This document shows, one piece after another, positions 1-9,032 of a stretch of 13,173 bases of DNA. The notes below the pieces were generated by a model. It made no database searches. It was given only the letters and a program-made list of their open reading frames with translations, and was not told the DNA's origin. The stretch's first letter is position 1; each line of letters begins with the position of its first letter. The position numbers and the translations under genes are program-made. The DNA is from Deltaproteobacteria bacterium (GTDB taxonomy: Bacteria > Desulfobacterota > Desulfarculia > Adiutricales > JAGVGV01): NCBI GenBank assembly GCA_015233515.1, contig JADFXS010000038.1, forward strand, positions 1-13,173, in the 5' to 3' direction.

Positions 1-57
1 ACATGTCGGAGATTCCTCGCAGCTTGCCGCGGGGAGCTTCAACATGCCGACGAGCGC
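1..57 (+). repeat. Dispersed hairpin repeat, copy 1
   Basis: CCTCGC (15-20) can pair with GCGGGG (29-34) around a short GC-TT-GC core, making a compact hairpin. It is followed by AACATGCCGACGAGCGC (41-57). The same two blocks recur in swapped order at 11386-11429, and the first block recurs as a half copy at 114-140. This argues for a dispersed intergenic repeat family rather than a gene. No convincing reading frame covers the stretch 1-299; the rest of it holds only the half copy and the inverted repeat at 170-229. Confidence 0.5.
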
Positions 58-113
58 TAATCCCGCGGCAACTCTAGGTTAGCGGGCAAACAACCAAAAC
101 GCTCCTGGTTTTT

Positions 114-140
114 ACATATCGAAGATTCCTCGCGGCTCGC
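114..140 (+). repeat. Half copy of the dispersed repeat
   Basis: This 27-nt segment matches positions 1-27 at 23 of 27 bases, and all four differences are transitions. The GC-rich right arm of the hairpin is missing, so it looks like a truncated copy. The offset between the copies is 113 bases. Confidence 0.5.
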
Positions 141-169
141 ATGGATAGTTACGTTTTAATTAAATATTC

Positions 170-229
170 AAACCGGTAAATCAACATTAAAATAACAATG
201 GTAAGAAATTGTGGGCTGATTACCGGTTT
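170..229. promoter_or_regulatory. Interrupted inverted repeat upstream of mcp1
   Basis: AAACCGGTAAATCA (170-183) is complementary to TGATTACCGGTTT (217-229) with a single bulged A. Inside the loop, ACAAT (195-199) can pair with ATTGT (208-212). The structure ends 70 nt before the mcp1 start. It could be a structured leader RNA or a pair of operator half-sites centred on ACCGGT. No good sigma-70 or sigma-28 promoter could be assigned around it, so its role is inferred only from position and symmetry. Confidence 0.45.
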
Positions 230-299
230 GCTCTGATAAAAACAGTTACTCTCAAAAATCTTGTTCGGATCAGGCCTGAAATAAAGGAAGGAGCGGAAT

Positions 300-3074
300 A
301 TGAAGTGGTTAAATAATCGGAAGTTCAGCGTCAAGATTATTTTTTCCTTTATCGCCGTCAGCTTAATCGCCGGGATAGTTGGTTATGTCGGAGTGGCTAA
401 TCTTAAAAAAATCGAAGAGTTAGGCTTGTCTTTGTATGAAAACAATACCAAGCCGCTTAGCGATATCGCCGCCGCGGCCATAGCCTTCCAGAGAAGTCGC
501 GTTTATGTCCGAGATGTTTTTGTCGGTAAGTATGTGACCGGTGAAGAGGTTGAAAAATATATCAGCAGCACTTTCGAGTTGGACAAGCTTTTCCGTGATC
601 AACTCAAACGATTCGGAGAATCCATTAGCGATGAAGAATCGCTTAAAGCGCTCCAGCTTCTTCAAAAAGAAATTACTCTTTATGAGCCGGTCCGAAATCG
701 CGTGGTCAATTTGGCCAAGGATGGTAAAAAGGATGATGCGTTAAATTTAATGGGCGGAGAAGGGGTAACCCGCGCCAAAATAATTGACGATGCGATTCAG
801 CAACTGATTGAACAAACCACTAGCCAGGCCAAAAAGAAATCGGTGGAAAACTCCGCCACGGCGGCCGCTACCATCAGGTCCACTATAATTTGGGCCGGAG
901 TCGGAGTAATTATCGCCATATTTCTCGGACTCTTCATATCGCGCATCATCACCAACCCTATCAAGGTTATTTGCGATGTGGCCGACAAGGTAGCCAAGGG
1001 CGATATGAACGTCAGCCTGGAGACGGACAGAGAAGACGAAATCGGCAGCTTGTCCAAATCATTTAAAAACATGATCGAAAAAATCAACGCCCTGGTGGCC
1101 GATGCCAATATGCTGGCTCAAGCCGCGGTAGCCGGCCGGTTGGCGACTCGGGCCGACGCCGAAAAACACAGCGGCGATTACCGTAAAATCGTGGAAGGGA
1201 TTAATAAGACCCTGGATGCCGTGATCATTCCTTTGAATGTCGCCGCCGATTATGTGGATCGGATCGGCAAGGGGGATATTCCGCCCAAGATCACCGAATC
1301 CTATAACGGGGATTTCAATGCGATCAAGAATAATTTGAACGCGTGTATCGACGGGTTGGGCGGTTTGACCGAAGCCAATGCCGTGATGCAACGGATGGCG
1401 GTCAATGATCACACCAAAAAGGTGGAAGGCAGTTATGTCGGGGTTTTCGCCGCCCTGGCCGTGGCCACTAACCAGGTTCGCGAGCGTCTGCTGGTAGTGA
1501 CGAATCTGTTTAATCGTCTGGCCACTGGAGATACTTCCCGTCTGGAAGAGTATAAAAAGATCGGGCGACGCAGTGAAGAGGATGTCCTCATCCCGGCCAT
1601 AGTCAAATGCATGGAGAACATCCATAAACTGATCGAGGATGCGACTATGCTGTCGCGGGCCGCGGTGGAAGGAAAATTGTCCAGCCGGGTAGATGTCGCC
1701 AAGCATGAAGGCGATTATCGCAAAATAGTGGAAGGTGTCAATAATACACTGGATTCGGTCATCGGCCCCCTGAACGTGGCGGCAAATTATGTCGACCAAA
1801 TCAGCAAGGGCGATGTTCCACAGAAAATCACCGAATCCTATTACGGCGATTTCAACACGATCAAGGACAATTTGAATATACTTATCGACGCCATGAATGA
1901 GGTAACCAAGGCGGCTTTGGAAATTGCCGCCGGAAATCTTACCGTGGTCATCAAGGAACGTTCTCCGCAGGATAAATTGATGCAAGCCATGGCCGCCATG
2001 GTAGCCAGCCTTAGGGAATCGGTCGAAACCTTGTCGGTCATTTCCAGGGGTGACCTCACGGTCAAGGTCAATGTCCGTTCGAATCATGATGCCTTGGCTC
2101 TGGCTCTCGAAGCCATGGTGAACAAGCTGCAAGAGGTAGTGACCGACGTGAAATCCGCCGTGAATAATGTCGCGTCCGGCAGCCAGGAACTCTCGGCCAG
2201 TTCCCAGCAGCTTTCTCAAGGGGCGACGGAGCAGGCGGCCGCCGCGGAGGAAACTTCCGCGTCCATGGAAGAAATGGGCGCCAGCATCTCCCAGAATGCC
2301 GACAATGCCCTGCAAACCGAGAAAATCGCCGTCAAAGCCGCCGAAGATGCCAGAGATAGTGGAAAGGCCGTAGCCGAAACCGTTACGGCCATGAAATCCA
2401 TTGCCGAGAAAATTTCCATCATCGAAGAGATCGCCAGGCAAACGGATTTGTTGGCTCTCAACGCGGCCATCGAAGCCGCCCGGGCCGGGGAACACGGTAA
2501 AGGTTTCGCTGTCGTGGCGTCGGAAGTCCGCAAACTGGCGGAACGCAGTCAAAGCGCCGCGGGGGAAATAAAAAAACTCTCGGCCTCCAGTGTTCAGGTC
2601 GCCGAACAAGCCGGCGCTCTCTTGACCAAACTTGTTCCGGATATCCAGCACACGGCGCAACTAGTCCAGGAAATCAGCGCCTCCAGCGCCGAACAAAATT
2701 CCGGAGTAAAACAAATCAATAATGCTCTCCTCCAACTCGATCAAGTAATTCAGTCAAATGCGGCCTCGGCGGAGCAAATGGCGGCTACGTCGGAAGAGCT
2801 GACCAGCCAGGCCGAAATGCTTTCCGAAAGCATCTCCTTTTTCAAGGCTGAAAATGCTGAAAAAACACCCATGAGTAAATCTTCATCGGTTCGCAAACCG
2901 CAATATCTGGGGATGAACTCGGCCAAGCCCAGAGCGCCGCTTCCCGCCAAGGCCAAATCCCGCTTGGCTATTCCCGGCGCCGATGCTCCGCCCAAGTCCG
3001 GAGGACTGGTTTTGAAACTGGATAATCCGGCGAAAGAAAAGGAGGAATCGGATGGCGAATTCGAAAAATATTGA
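300..3074 (+). CDS. Methyl-accepting chemotaxis protein 1 with poly-HAMP ladder
   Basis: This is a 924-residue inner-membrane chemoreceptor that passes periplasmic ligand signals to a CheA-CheW complex. TM1 spans about 10-32. A helical periplasmic domain of about 160 residues follows, with the size and look of a 4HB_MCP sensor, and TM2 lies at about 194-217. The cytoplasmic part is unusually long. HAMP-like signatures of the type GDL/GNL recur from residue 234 to 584, including a duplicated block (265-353 and 444-532). The signalling hairpin covers about 615-848, with the canonical tip near 709-745 ([18 protein letters not shown]). Candidate methylation pairs are E650/E651, E657/E658, E825/Q826 and E832/E833. 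A proline- and lysine-rich tail ends in EFEKY. AAGGAG at 288-293, six bases from the ATG, supports the start. The gene is first in a same-strand cluster. The ligand is unknown. Confidence 0.95.
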   Translation: MKWLNNRKFSVKIIFSFIAVSLIAGIVGYVGVANLKKIEELGLSLYENNTKPLSDIAAAAIAFQRSRVYVRDVFVGKYVTGEEVEKYISSTFELDKLFRDQLKRFGESISDEESLKALQLLQKEITLYEPVRNRVVNLAKDGKKDDALNLMGGEGVTRAKIIDDAIQQLIEQTTSQAKKKSVENSATAAATIRSTIIWAGVGVIIAIFLGLFISRIITNPIKVICDVADKVAKGDMNVSLETDREDEIGSLSKSFKNMIEKINALVADANMLAQAAVAGRLATRADAEKHSGDYRKIVEGINKTLDAVIIPLNVAADYVDRIGKGDIPPKITESYNGDFNAIKNNLNACIDGLGGLTEANAVMQRMAVNDHTKKVEGSYVGVFAALAVATNQVRERLLVVTNLFNRLATGDTSRLEEYKKIGRRSEEDVLIPAIVKCMENIHKLIEDATMLSRAAVEGKLSSRVDVAKHEGDYRKIVEGVNNTLDSVIGPLNVAANYVDQISKGDVPQKITESYYGDFNTIKDNLNILIDAMNEVTKAALEIAAGNLTVVIKERSPQDKLMQAMAAMVASLRESVETLSVISRGDLTVKVNVRSNHDALALALEAMVNKLQEVVTDVKSAVNNVASGSQELSASSQQLSQGATEQAAAAEETSASMEEMGASISQNADNALQTEKIAVKAAEDARDSGKAVAETVTAMKSIAEKISIIEEIARQTDLLALNAAIEAARAGEHGKGFAVVASEVRKLAERSQSAAGEIKKLSASSVQVAEQAGALLTKLVPDIQHTAQLVQEISASSAEQNSGVKQINNALLQLDQVIQSNAASAEQMAATSEELTSQAEMLSESISFFKAENAEKTPMSKSSSVRKPQYLGMNSAKPRAPLPAKAKSRLAIPGADAPPKSGGLVLKLDNPAKEKEESDGEFEKY

Positions 3075-3098
3075 GTTTCCAGTCAGATAAATCAAGGC

Positions 3099-3148
3099 AA
3101 TATAGGGCAATGCCGCATAGTGTATACTAAATCCTATATTCGTTTTTT
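3099..3148 (+). terminator. Possible weak rho-independent terminator after mcp1
   Basis: AATATAGG (3099-3106) and CCTATATT (3133-3140) are perfectly complementary. Two bases after the right arm comes a run of six T (3143-3148). The stem is AT-rich with a 26-nt loop, so termination would be weak and could let partial transcription reach cheW1. The palindromic GTATAC in the loop gives an alternative small hairpin. Confidence 0.3.
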
Positions 3149-3202
3149 GGTTTCCGGACATTGGTCATGAATCAGGTCGTTTTCATGAACCTGGAGACAT
3201 AA

Positions 3203-3301
3203 ATGCCCATCATGGCGCCGGGAGCCGGACTCGAAGCTAAAGGCGGTATCCCTTTGGAAAAGATCAAAAACATCTTCACTTGTTTGCGCCCCGAGAGATG
3301 A
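3203..3301 (+). CDS. Possible 32-residue leader peptide before cheW1
   Basis: An ATG at 3203 is preceded by GGAG (3193-3196) at six bases. It opens a 32-codon frame rich in Gly, Lys and Ile and ending in CLRPER. The TGA stop (3299-3301) touches the AAAGGAG ribosome site of cheW1, an arrangement that would allow translational coupling. No family is recognised. The spacer before cheW2 has a related nucleotide stretch but a shifted frame, which argues against a conserved peptide. It may be only a chance frame. Confidence 0.22.
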   Translation: MPIMAPGAGLEAKGGIPLEKIKNIFTCLRPER

Positions 3302-3313
3302 AAGGAGCCGGTC

Positions 3314-3805
3314 ATGAGTGTCGAGAGTATAACCCAACCCACAAAATTCGTTACCTTCAAATTGGATGAGGAAATTTACGGCCTGGACATCGGCCAGGTG
3401 CGAGAGGTCTTGGACTTTACCGTGGTGACTAAAGTTCCTCAAACGCCCAAGTTCATGCGCGGGATCATCAACCTTCGAGGCAGTGTGGTTCCGGTGGTGG
3501 ACCTCCGATTAAAATTTGGTTTGACCGAAACGGAAAGAACCAAGGATGCCCGCATCGTCATCGTCGAGGTCATGGTGGAGGGTGAAACCACGGTCCTGGG
3601 CGCCTTGGCCGATGCCGTCCGGGAAGTGATTGAGCTCGAACCTAATGAGATCAATCCGCCGCCCAAGATAGGCACCAGACTTAAGACTGATTTCATCAAG
3701 GGCATGGGCCGCCGCAATGAGGAATTTATCATCATTCTGGACATTGACCGGGTTTTTTCCGTAGAGGAATTAACTGCGGTCCAATCCGCGGAGGAGGCCG
3801 CCTGA
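3314..3805 (+). CDS. cheW: Chemotaxis coupling protein CheW (copy 1)
   Basis: CheW is the soluble adaptor that joins chemoreceptors to the CheA kinase at the cytoplasmic face of the membrane. The 163-residue product is a single CheW/SH3-like domain of normal family length. Hallmarks are KFVTFKLDEEIYGLDI (11-26), the VPQTPKFMRG turn (41-50), and the INLRG-SVVPVVDLR core (52-65) that contacts receptor and kinase. AAAGGAG (3301-3307), six bases before the ATG, sets the start. It lies 239 nt after mcp1 and 116 nt before mcp2. It is about 83% identical by eye to the second CheW at 9033-9548. The two also share similar leader sequence for about 45 nt upstream, consistent with duplication of an mcp-cheW unit. 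Assignment is secure; which receptor it serves is not. Confidence 0.96.
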   Translation: MSVESITQPTKFVTFKLDEEIYGLDIGQVREVLDFTVVTKVPQTPKFMRGIINLRGSVVPVVDLRLKFGLTETERTKDARIVIVEVMVEGETTVLGALADAVREVIELEPNEINPPPKIGTRLKTDFIKGMGRRNEEFIIILDIDRVFSVEELTAVQSAEEAA

Positions 3806-3921
3806 TTACGCTTTCTGGAAAAACCAACTGATCGACTTTCAAAAGTTACACCATGCCAATGCTCAAAAGTAAGCTTCGCTTGGGTTGCTATGGGCAGTTA
3901 ATAAACTAAATGGAGAAACAA

Positions 3922-6369
3922 ATGAAAGCAGTGACTTTGAAGAAAAAATTGTATGGCGGTTTCATCACGGTCGCTATTATTGCTTTGTTGATTGGAGTGA
4001 CGGGTTGGTTAGTGGTCGGCACAATAATTATGCATTTGAATGAAATCAGTGCGAATCGTTTACCCAGTATTCAAAGCCTGCTTATCATCTCCGAGGCGCA
4101 AACCGCGGTGGACGGCGCCGAAAACGTTTTATTGTCCTACGATTTGACGGAAGAACAACGCAGCGGCGCCTTTAAGACTTTCGACGCCGCCCAAAAAAGG
4201 TTCAAGGAGGCCTTGAGGATATACGAACCCTTGCCCCAGACTCCTGAAGAAGAAATCGTATGGAAAAAATTTGTGCCGGCATGGGAAAAATGGTGGAAAG
4301 ACCACGAAGAATTCGTCCGCATGACCCTTGATCTCCTTGAAAACAACGGCATCAGACACCCAGCTCTTTTAAAGGGCATGCTTAATCAATTTCGGGGCGA
4401 TGTTTTGGATTTTGGGTACAAAGTCGACCTGTTAGTCGAAAAAGGTCAGAAGTTGGAGGGCGGTGAAGATCCCATGGCCAGCGATCTCGGCAAATGGATG
4501 GCAAGCTACAAAACGAAAAACAAGGAAATTACCAGGCTAATGGCCGAGATCCGCCCTTATCACGACAAGACCCATGAGGCCGCAAAAAAAATCAGGGTTA
4601 TGATGGCGGCTAACGACAAAGACAGCGCTCGGAAAATTAATGCGGAAGAAATGAATCCGGCGACAAGCAAGATTATGGAAATTATGAACGCCATGCGAGT
4701 GGAGACCGATAAGGCTTATGAAATATATGCGAAAATGTATCATCAAGCCCTTACGGTAAATCCGGTCTCATTCAAGCAGGCTGAGGAATTATTGAATAAA
4801 TTAGTTGAAATAAATGAAAACGAGAATACGAAAGAAGGACGCGCCGCCACCGCCGCCTCGTCCCTCGGTAAAACCATTATCCTTATCGCGGTAATCGTCG
4901 GGTTCGTTTTTTCTCTTGGTCTAGGCATTCTTATCGCCAGGGGTGTCAACCAAACTCTCGGCGCCGATCCGGCGGAACTCGCGGAGATTATCCGCCTTGT
5001 CGCCAAAGGCGACCTTGCTTTGGATTTCGACACGACCAAACTGATAGGTGTATACGGCGATGTCGAATTCATGGTGCGATCGCTGCAGGAAAAAGCGGCT
5101 CTGGCGGAAACCATTGCCGCGGGCGACCTGAGTAAGGATGTCAAGCTGTCTTCGGAAAAAGATACCTTAGGGCGGGCCATGGCCACCATGGTGGCCAATC
5201 TGAGACAATCGGTCGAAGTGCTTACGGCTGTATCTCAAGGTGATCTCACCGTAAAAGTTTCTGTTCGTTCGGATAGAGATGCTCTAGCCGTGGCTCTGGA
5301 AAACATGGTGATCAGTCTTAGAGCGTCGGTGGAAGCCTTGTCAGCCATTTCCCAAGGCGACCTCACGATCCAGGTCCATGTTCGTTCGGATCATGACTCC
5401 CTAGCTTTGGCTCTTGAGGCCATGGTGATCAAACTCAAAGAGGTGGTGGCCAGTGTAAAGGCCGCCGTGAATAACGTTACCGGCGGCAGTCAACAGCTCT
5501 CGTCCGGCTCCCAGCAGCTTTCCCAGGGAGCCACGGAACAGGCGTCCGCCGCGGAAGAGTCATCCGCCTCGATGGAAGAAATGGGCGCCAGCATTGCCCA
5601 GAATGCTGATAATGCTCATCAGACGGAAAAAATCGCCGTCAAGGCCGCCGAGGATGCCAAGGAAAGCGGAAAGGCCGTGGCTGAAACAGTGGTAGCCATG
5701 AAATCCATTGCGGAAAAGATTTCCATCGTCGAGGAAATCGCCCGGCAGACCGACCTCTTGGCCCTTAACGCCGCCATTGAGGCGGCTCGAGCCGGGGAAC
5801 ACGGCAAGGGCTTTGCCGTGGTGGCGTCGGAAGTCCGCAAACTGGCGGAACGCAGCCAAAGCGCCGCGGCGGAAATCAAAAAACTTTCCGCATCCAGCGT
5901 CCAGGTGGCCGAGCAAGCCGGTAGTCTTTTGACCAAGCTTGTTCCGGATATTCAGCATACCGCCCAACTGGTTCAAGAAATCAGCGCGGCCAGCGGTGAA
6001 CAAAATTCAGGGGTCAAGCAGATTAACACCGCCCTTCAGCAGCTCGATCAAGTGATCCAGGCCAATGCCGCCTCGGCGGAAGAAATGGCGGCCACCTCGG
6101 AAGAACTGACCAGCCAGGCCGAAATGCTCGCGGATACTATTTCCTTTTTCAAGGCCGATGATGACGGAAGGAATTGGGGGAGCAAATCCCCAGCCGCCCG
6201 CAAACCACAGAAGTTCATAATGGACAGCACCAAGACCAAGGCCTCAACTTCCACTAAGGTTAAATCCCGCATGGCCCTTTCCGACGCCAAACCTGGAGGT
6301 GCATCCTTGAAATTGGAGCATCCGGAAAAAGGCAAGGATGAGCTGGACAGCGAATTCGAAAATTACTGA
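3922..6369 (+). CDS. Methyl-accepting chemotaxis protein 2, CZB-like sensor
   Basis: This is an inner-membrane chemoreceptor of 815 residues counted from the ATG at 3922. That start has TGGAG (3911-3915) six bases upstream. An in-frame ATG at 3910 overlaps this site and has no ribosome site of its own, so it was not chosen. TM1 is about 12-36 and TM2 about 317-341, leaving a large helical periplasmic region of about 280 residues. Within it, residues 157-220 resemble a CZB zinc-binding domain. They keep LGKW (189-192) and an HxxxH pair (H214, H218), but have V161 and S187 where His and Cys are usual. Four HAMP-like units follow (GDL at 363, 401, 440 and 479), then the signalling hairpin with its tip around 603-640. 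Candidate methylation pairs are E545/E546 and E552/E553. The tail ends in EFENY. The gap to mcp3 is 52 nt. Confidence 0.95.
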   Translation: MKAVTLKKKLYGGFITVAIIALLIGVTGWLVVGTIIMHLNEISANRLPSIQSLLIISEAQTAVDGAENVLLSYDLTEEQRSGAFKTFDAAQKRFKEALRIYEPLPQTPEEEIVWKKFVPAWEKWWKDHEEFVRMTLDLLENNGIRHPALLKGMLNQFRGDVLDFGYKVDLLVEKGQKLEGGEDPMASDLGKWMASYKTKNKEITRLMAEIRPYHDKTHEAAKKIRVMMAANDKDSARKINAEEMNPATSKIMEIMNAMRVETDKAYEIYAKMYHQALTVNPVSFKQAEELLNKLVEINENENTKEGRAATAASSLGKTIILIAVIVGFVFSLGLGILIARGVNQTLGADPAELAEIIRLVAKGDLALDFDTTKLIGVYGDVEFMVRSLQEKAALAETIAAGDLSKDVKLSSEKDTLGRAMATMVANLRQSVEVLTAVSQGDLTVKVSVRSDRDALAVALENMVISLRASVEALSAISQGDLTIQVHVRSDHDSLALALEAMVIKLKEVVASVKAAVNNVTGGSQQLSSGSQQLSQGATEQASAAEESSASMEEMGASIAQNADNAHQTEKIAVKAAEDAKESGKAVAETVVAMKSIAEKISIVEEIARQTDLLALNAAIEAARAGEHGKGFAVVASEVRKLAERSQSAAAEIKKLSASSVQVAEQAGSLLTKLVPDIQHTAQLVQEISAASGEQNSGVKQINTALQQLDQVIQANAASAEEMAATSEELTSQAEMLADTISFFKADDDGRNWGSKSPAARKPQKFIMDSTKTKASTSTKVKSRMALSDAKPGGASLKLEHPEKGKDELDSEFENY

Positions 6370-6389
6370 TATTTTAATTTTTTACGCCA

Positions 6390-6406
6390 GCCATTGAGTT
6401 AATGGC
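6390..6406 (+). other. Small hairpin just before the mcp3 ribosome site
   Basis: GCCATT (6390-6395) and AATGGC (6401-6406) form a 6-bp stem with a 5-nt loop. The stem ends one base before the AAGGAGG ribosome site (6408-6414). It could tune mcp3 translation or mark a processing point between mcp2 and mcp3. No T-run follows, so it is not a terminator. Confidence 0.3.
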
Positions 6407-6421
6407 GAAGGAGGAAGAGTG

Positions 6422-8788
6422 ATGAAATCGTTCAGCGACCTAAGATTGGTGACGAAGCTTAGCTTTGCATTTTTGGTCCTTATCGTTTTAACCGCGAGCA
6501 TCGGTTTTTTGGGACTTTGGAAATTGGCATCGGTCAATTCCGACATGCAAACCATCGGTGACAAAATCGCGCCCGCGATTATCAGAGCCGGTGATGTAAG
6601 ATATCTTAGTCTGGACATCCTCCGCGAACAAAAAAACATAATCATATCCGGCGACGATGAGGAAATGAAGAAGTTTAGAAACACTACGATCGAAAAATAT
6701 AAAAAACAAGATGCGCAATTAAAAGCCATGGAAGACTTCCTCACAGAAGAGGATAAAAGCAATTACAGCAGTTTTCAAAAGGCATATGAAACTTTCAAGG
6801 CGGTTGACGAGGAAATCGCCAAACTGGCTATGCGTAACGATACTACCAATGCCACTATACTATCCACGGGCGTGGTCAGGGAGGCGGTCAATAAAGTCGA
6901 AGCCGTCCTTGACGCCATGGCCGATGCTTATCACGCGGAATTTAATAAGGCCATGGCTTCCGCCGACCAGAAGACCATGGAAAATCTGTGGGCCAGCGCA
7001 CAAATGGTAGATAGCATCAGAACAAATATCTTGTATTTACACCGTGCCGAAAAAAACATTATTTTGATTATGGATGACGCGCTCATGGCCAAGGAAATAG
7101 AAAAATACAAATCCTATAAATCTGTTTTGGAAGAAAATTTGAAATCATTGGAAAAGACGGCTCCGGAGTCGATCAGAGGAAAACTGACCGAACTCAAGTC
7201 GGCGACAGCGGAATTTTTCCGAGTGGAAAAACCGGCTTTTGAAATGGGTTCAACCAATTCCAATGCCAAGGCCGTCAAGTTAAGCATAACCAAGGCCCGA
7301 GAATTAGCGGGTCAAATGAATAAAGATTTCGATGCGATCATCGCTCGGAACCAAAAAAGACTGGACGTGTTCAAGACTCAAGCCGCCGCTGATTATGATA
7401 GCGCTCGCAACCTGATTTTGATTATCGGCCTGATCGGTATCATTGCTGCGATTTTTATCGGATTTTTCATTACCAGAGGCATTCTCAACCAACTGGGACT
7501 GGATCCCGCGGATATCTCCCTGGTTATCAAACAGGTGGCTAAAGGCGACCTGGAGGTGGTTTTCGACAAGACAAAATTGAAAGGTGTCTACGCCGACGTC
7601 GAGTCCATGGTGCGCTCCCTCCAGGAAAAGGCCGCTTTGGCTCAGGCCATAGCTGTCGGCGATTTGACTCAAGAGGTGAAACTGGCATCCGAAAAGGATG
7701 TTTTAGGTCTGGCCATGAGTACAATGGTGGTCAGCCTTAAGGAGTCAGTCCAAGTGCTGTCGGCCATTTCTCAAGGCGACCTTACGGTCAAAGCCAATGT
7801 CCGTTCGGATCATGACGCCTTGGGCTTGGCCCTCGAGGCCATGGTGAACAAACTCAAAGAGGTGGTGGCCAGTGTAAAGGCCGCCGTGAATAACGTTACT
7901 TCCGGCAGTCAGCAACTCTCCGCCAGTTCCGAACAGCTTTCCCAGGGAGCTACGGAACAAGCGGCAGCGGCCGAAGAGTCCTCTTCATCCATGGAGGAAA
8001 TGGGCGCCAGTATTGCCCAAAATGCGGATAATGCCCACCAGACGGAAAAAATCGCCGTCAAAGCTGCTGGAGATGCCAAGGAAAGCGGTCGGGCTGTGGT
8101 CGAAACCGTGGTCGCCATGAAATCCATTGCGGAAAAGATTTCCATTGTCGAGGAAATCGCTCGGCAGACCGACCTCTTGGCCCTTAACGCCGCCATCGAG
8201 GCGGCTCGAGCCGGGGAGCACGGCAAGGGCTTTGCCGTGGTCGCGGCGGAAGTCCGCAAACTGGCGGAGCGCAGCCAGAGCGCCGCGGGGGAAATAAAAA
8301 AACTATCCGCCTCCAGCGTCCAAGTCGCCGAGCAAGCCGGCGATCTTTTGACCAAACTTGTTCCGGATATCCAGCATACGGCCCAACTGGTTCAAGAAAT
8401 CAGCGCGGCCAGCGGCGAACAAAATTCAGGAGTCAAACAGATCAACACCGCCCTACAGCAGCTCGATCAAGTGATCCAGGCTAATGCCGCTTCGGCGGAA
8501 GAAATGGCGGCCACTTCGGAAGAACTGACCAGCCAGGCCGAAATGCTCGCGGATACCATTTCCTTTTTTAAGGCCGAAGATGACGGAAAGGGCTGGGGAG
8601 CTAAATCGTCGGCAGCCCGTAAACCACAGCGGTTTATAACGGACGTCGGCAAGACCAGGACTTCAACATCCACCAAGGTTAAATCTCATGTGGCCCTTCC
8701 CGATGGCAGAACAGGAGGCGTATCCTTGAAATTGGAACATCCGGAAAAAGGCAAGGATGAACTGGACAGCGAATTCGAAAATTACTAA
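6422..8788 (+). CDS. Methyl-accepting chemotaxis protein 3, duplicated sensor bundle
   Basis: This is an inner-membrane chemoreceptor of 788 residues from the ATG at 6422. AAGGAGG lies seven bases upstream; the GTG at 6419 is only four bases from it and was not preferred. TM1 is about 13-35 and TM2 about 330-353. The periplasmic region of about 295 residues is all-helical and appears to be two related bundles: [11 protein letters not shown] near 69-79 recurs as [11 protein letters not shown] near 210-220. This size also fits the helical bimodular (HBM) sensor class, so that is the main alternative. Three HAMP-like GDL units follow (375, 413, 452). The hairpin tip is near 578-612. Likely methylation pairs are E518/E519, E525/E526, E693/E694 and E700/E701. 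The tail ends in EFENY. The signalling half is nearly identical to that of MCP2 at DNA level. The ligand is unknown. Confidence 0.95.
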   Translation: MKSFSDLRLVTKLSFAFLVLIVLTASIGFLGLWKLASVNSDMQTIGDKIAPAIIRAGDVRYLSLDILREQKNIIISGDDEEMKKFRNTTIEKYKKQDAQLKAMEDFLTEEDKSNYSSFQKAYETFKAVDEEIAKLAMRNDTTNATILSTGVVREAVNKVEAVLDAMADAYHAEFNKAMASADQKTMENLWASAQMVDSIRTNILYLHRAEKNIILIMDDALMAKEIEKYKSYKSVLEENLKSLEKTAPESIRGKLTELKSATAEFFRVEKPAFEMGSTNSNAKAVKLSITKARELAGQMNKDFDAIIARNQKRLDVFKTQAAADYDSARNLILIIGLIGIIAAIFIGFFITRGILNQLGLDPADISLVIKQVAKGDLEVVFDKTKLKGVYADVESMVRSLQEKAALAQAIAVGDLTQEVKLASEKDVLGLAMSTMVVSLKESVQVLSAISQGDLTVKANVRSDHDALGLALEAMVNKLKEVVASVKAAVNNVTSGSQQLSASSEQLSQGATEQAAAAEESSSSMEEMGASIAQNADNAHQTEKIAVKAAGDAKESGRAVVETVVAMKSIAEKISIVEEIARQTDLLALNAAIEAARAGEHGKGFAVVAAEVRKLAERSQSAAGEIKKLSASSVQVAEQAGDLLTKLVPDIQHTAQLVQEISAASGEQNSGVKQINTALQQLDQVIQANAASAEEMAATSEELTSQAEMLADTISFFKAEDDGKGWGAKSSAARKPQRFITDVGKTRTSTSTKVKSHVALPDGRTGGVSLKLEHPEKGKDELDSEFENY

Positions 8789-8833
8789 AAGATGTCCAAT
8801 AAATTTACAATCGTCGTGAATCCTGGTATTTTC

Positions 8834-8918
8834 GTGTATTAGGAGCACTTAGCCCGTTGCGCCGCAGCGGATTGTGACGAAAGATAACAATCCCGAGGTG
8901 CTGTTTCTTAGAATACAC
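8834..8918 (+). other. Nested stem structure in the mcp3-cheW2 spacer
   Basis: GTGTATT (8834-8840) pairs with AATACAC (8912-8918), and AGCAC (8844-8848) pairs with GTGCT (8898-8902). Inside these, CCGTTGC (8854-8860) can fold on GCAGCGG (8864-8870). GGATTGT (8869-8875) can fold on ACAATCC (8887-8893). The two inner hairpins share GG at 8869-8870 and so exclude each other. The 244-nt spacer shows no gene. The structure may be a leader RNA for cheW2 or a palindromic intergenic repeat. No T-run follows it. Confidence 0.4.
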
Positions 8919-9032
8919 AATTGCCTGCCGTGGTGCAGCCCCCCGAACCGGGAACAGGTGCGAATTGCTATTCGGATGCGTTAAAAAAATGTCTTCACCC
9001 ATTCGAACTCTAGGATACGAAAGGAGCGCGTC

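Noticed and set aside
202..240. TCTGATAA before mcp1 as a sigma-28 minus-10 box
   Set aside because: Six of eight bases match, but no TAAA lies 15 nt upstream; sigma-70 alternatives were also weak, so no promoter is called.
1059..2660. A 533-codon open frame on the minus strand inside mcp1
   Set aside because: It mirrors the codon pattern of the receptor gene, has a Gly/Phe/His-rich composition typical of antisense shadows, and similar shadows occur in the same part of mcp2 and mcp3.
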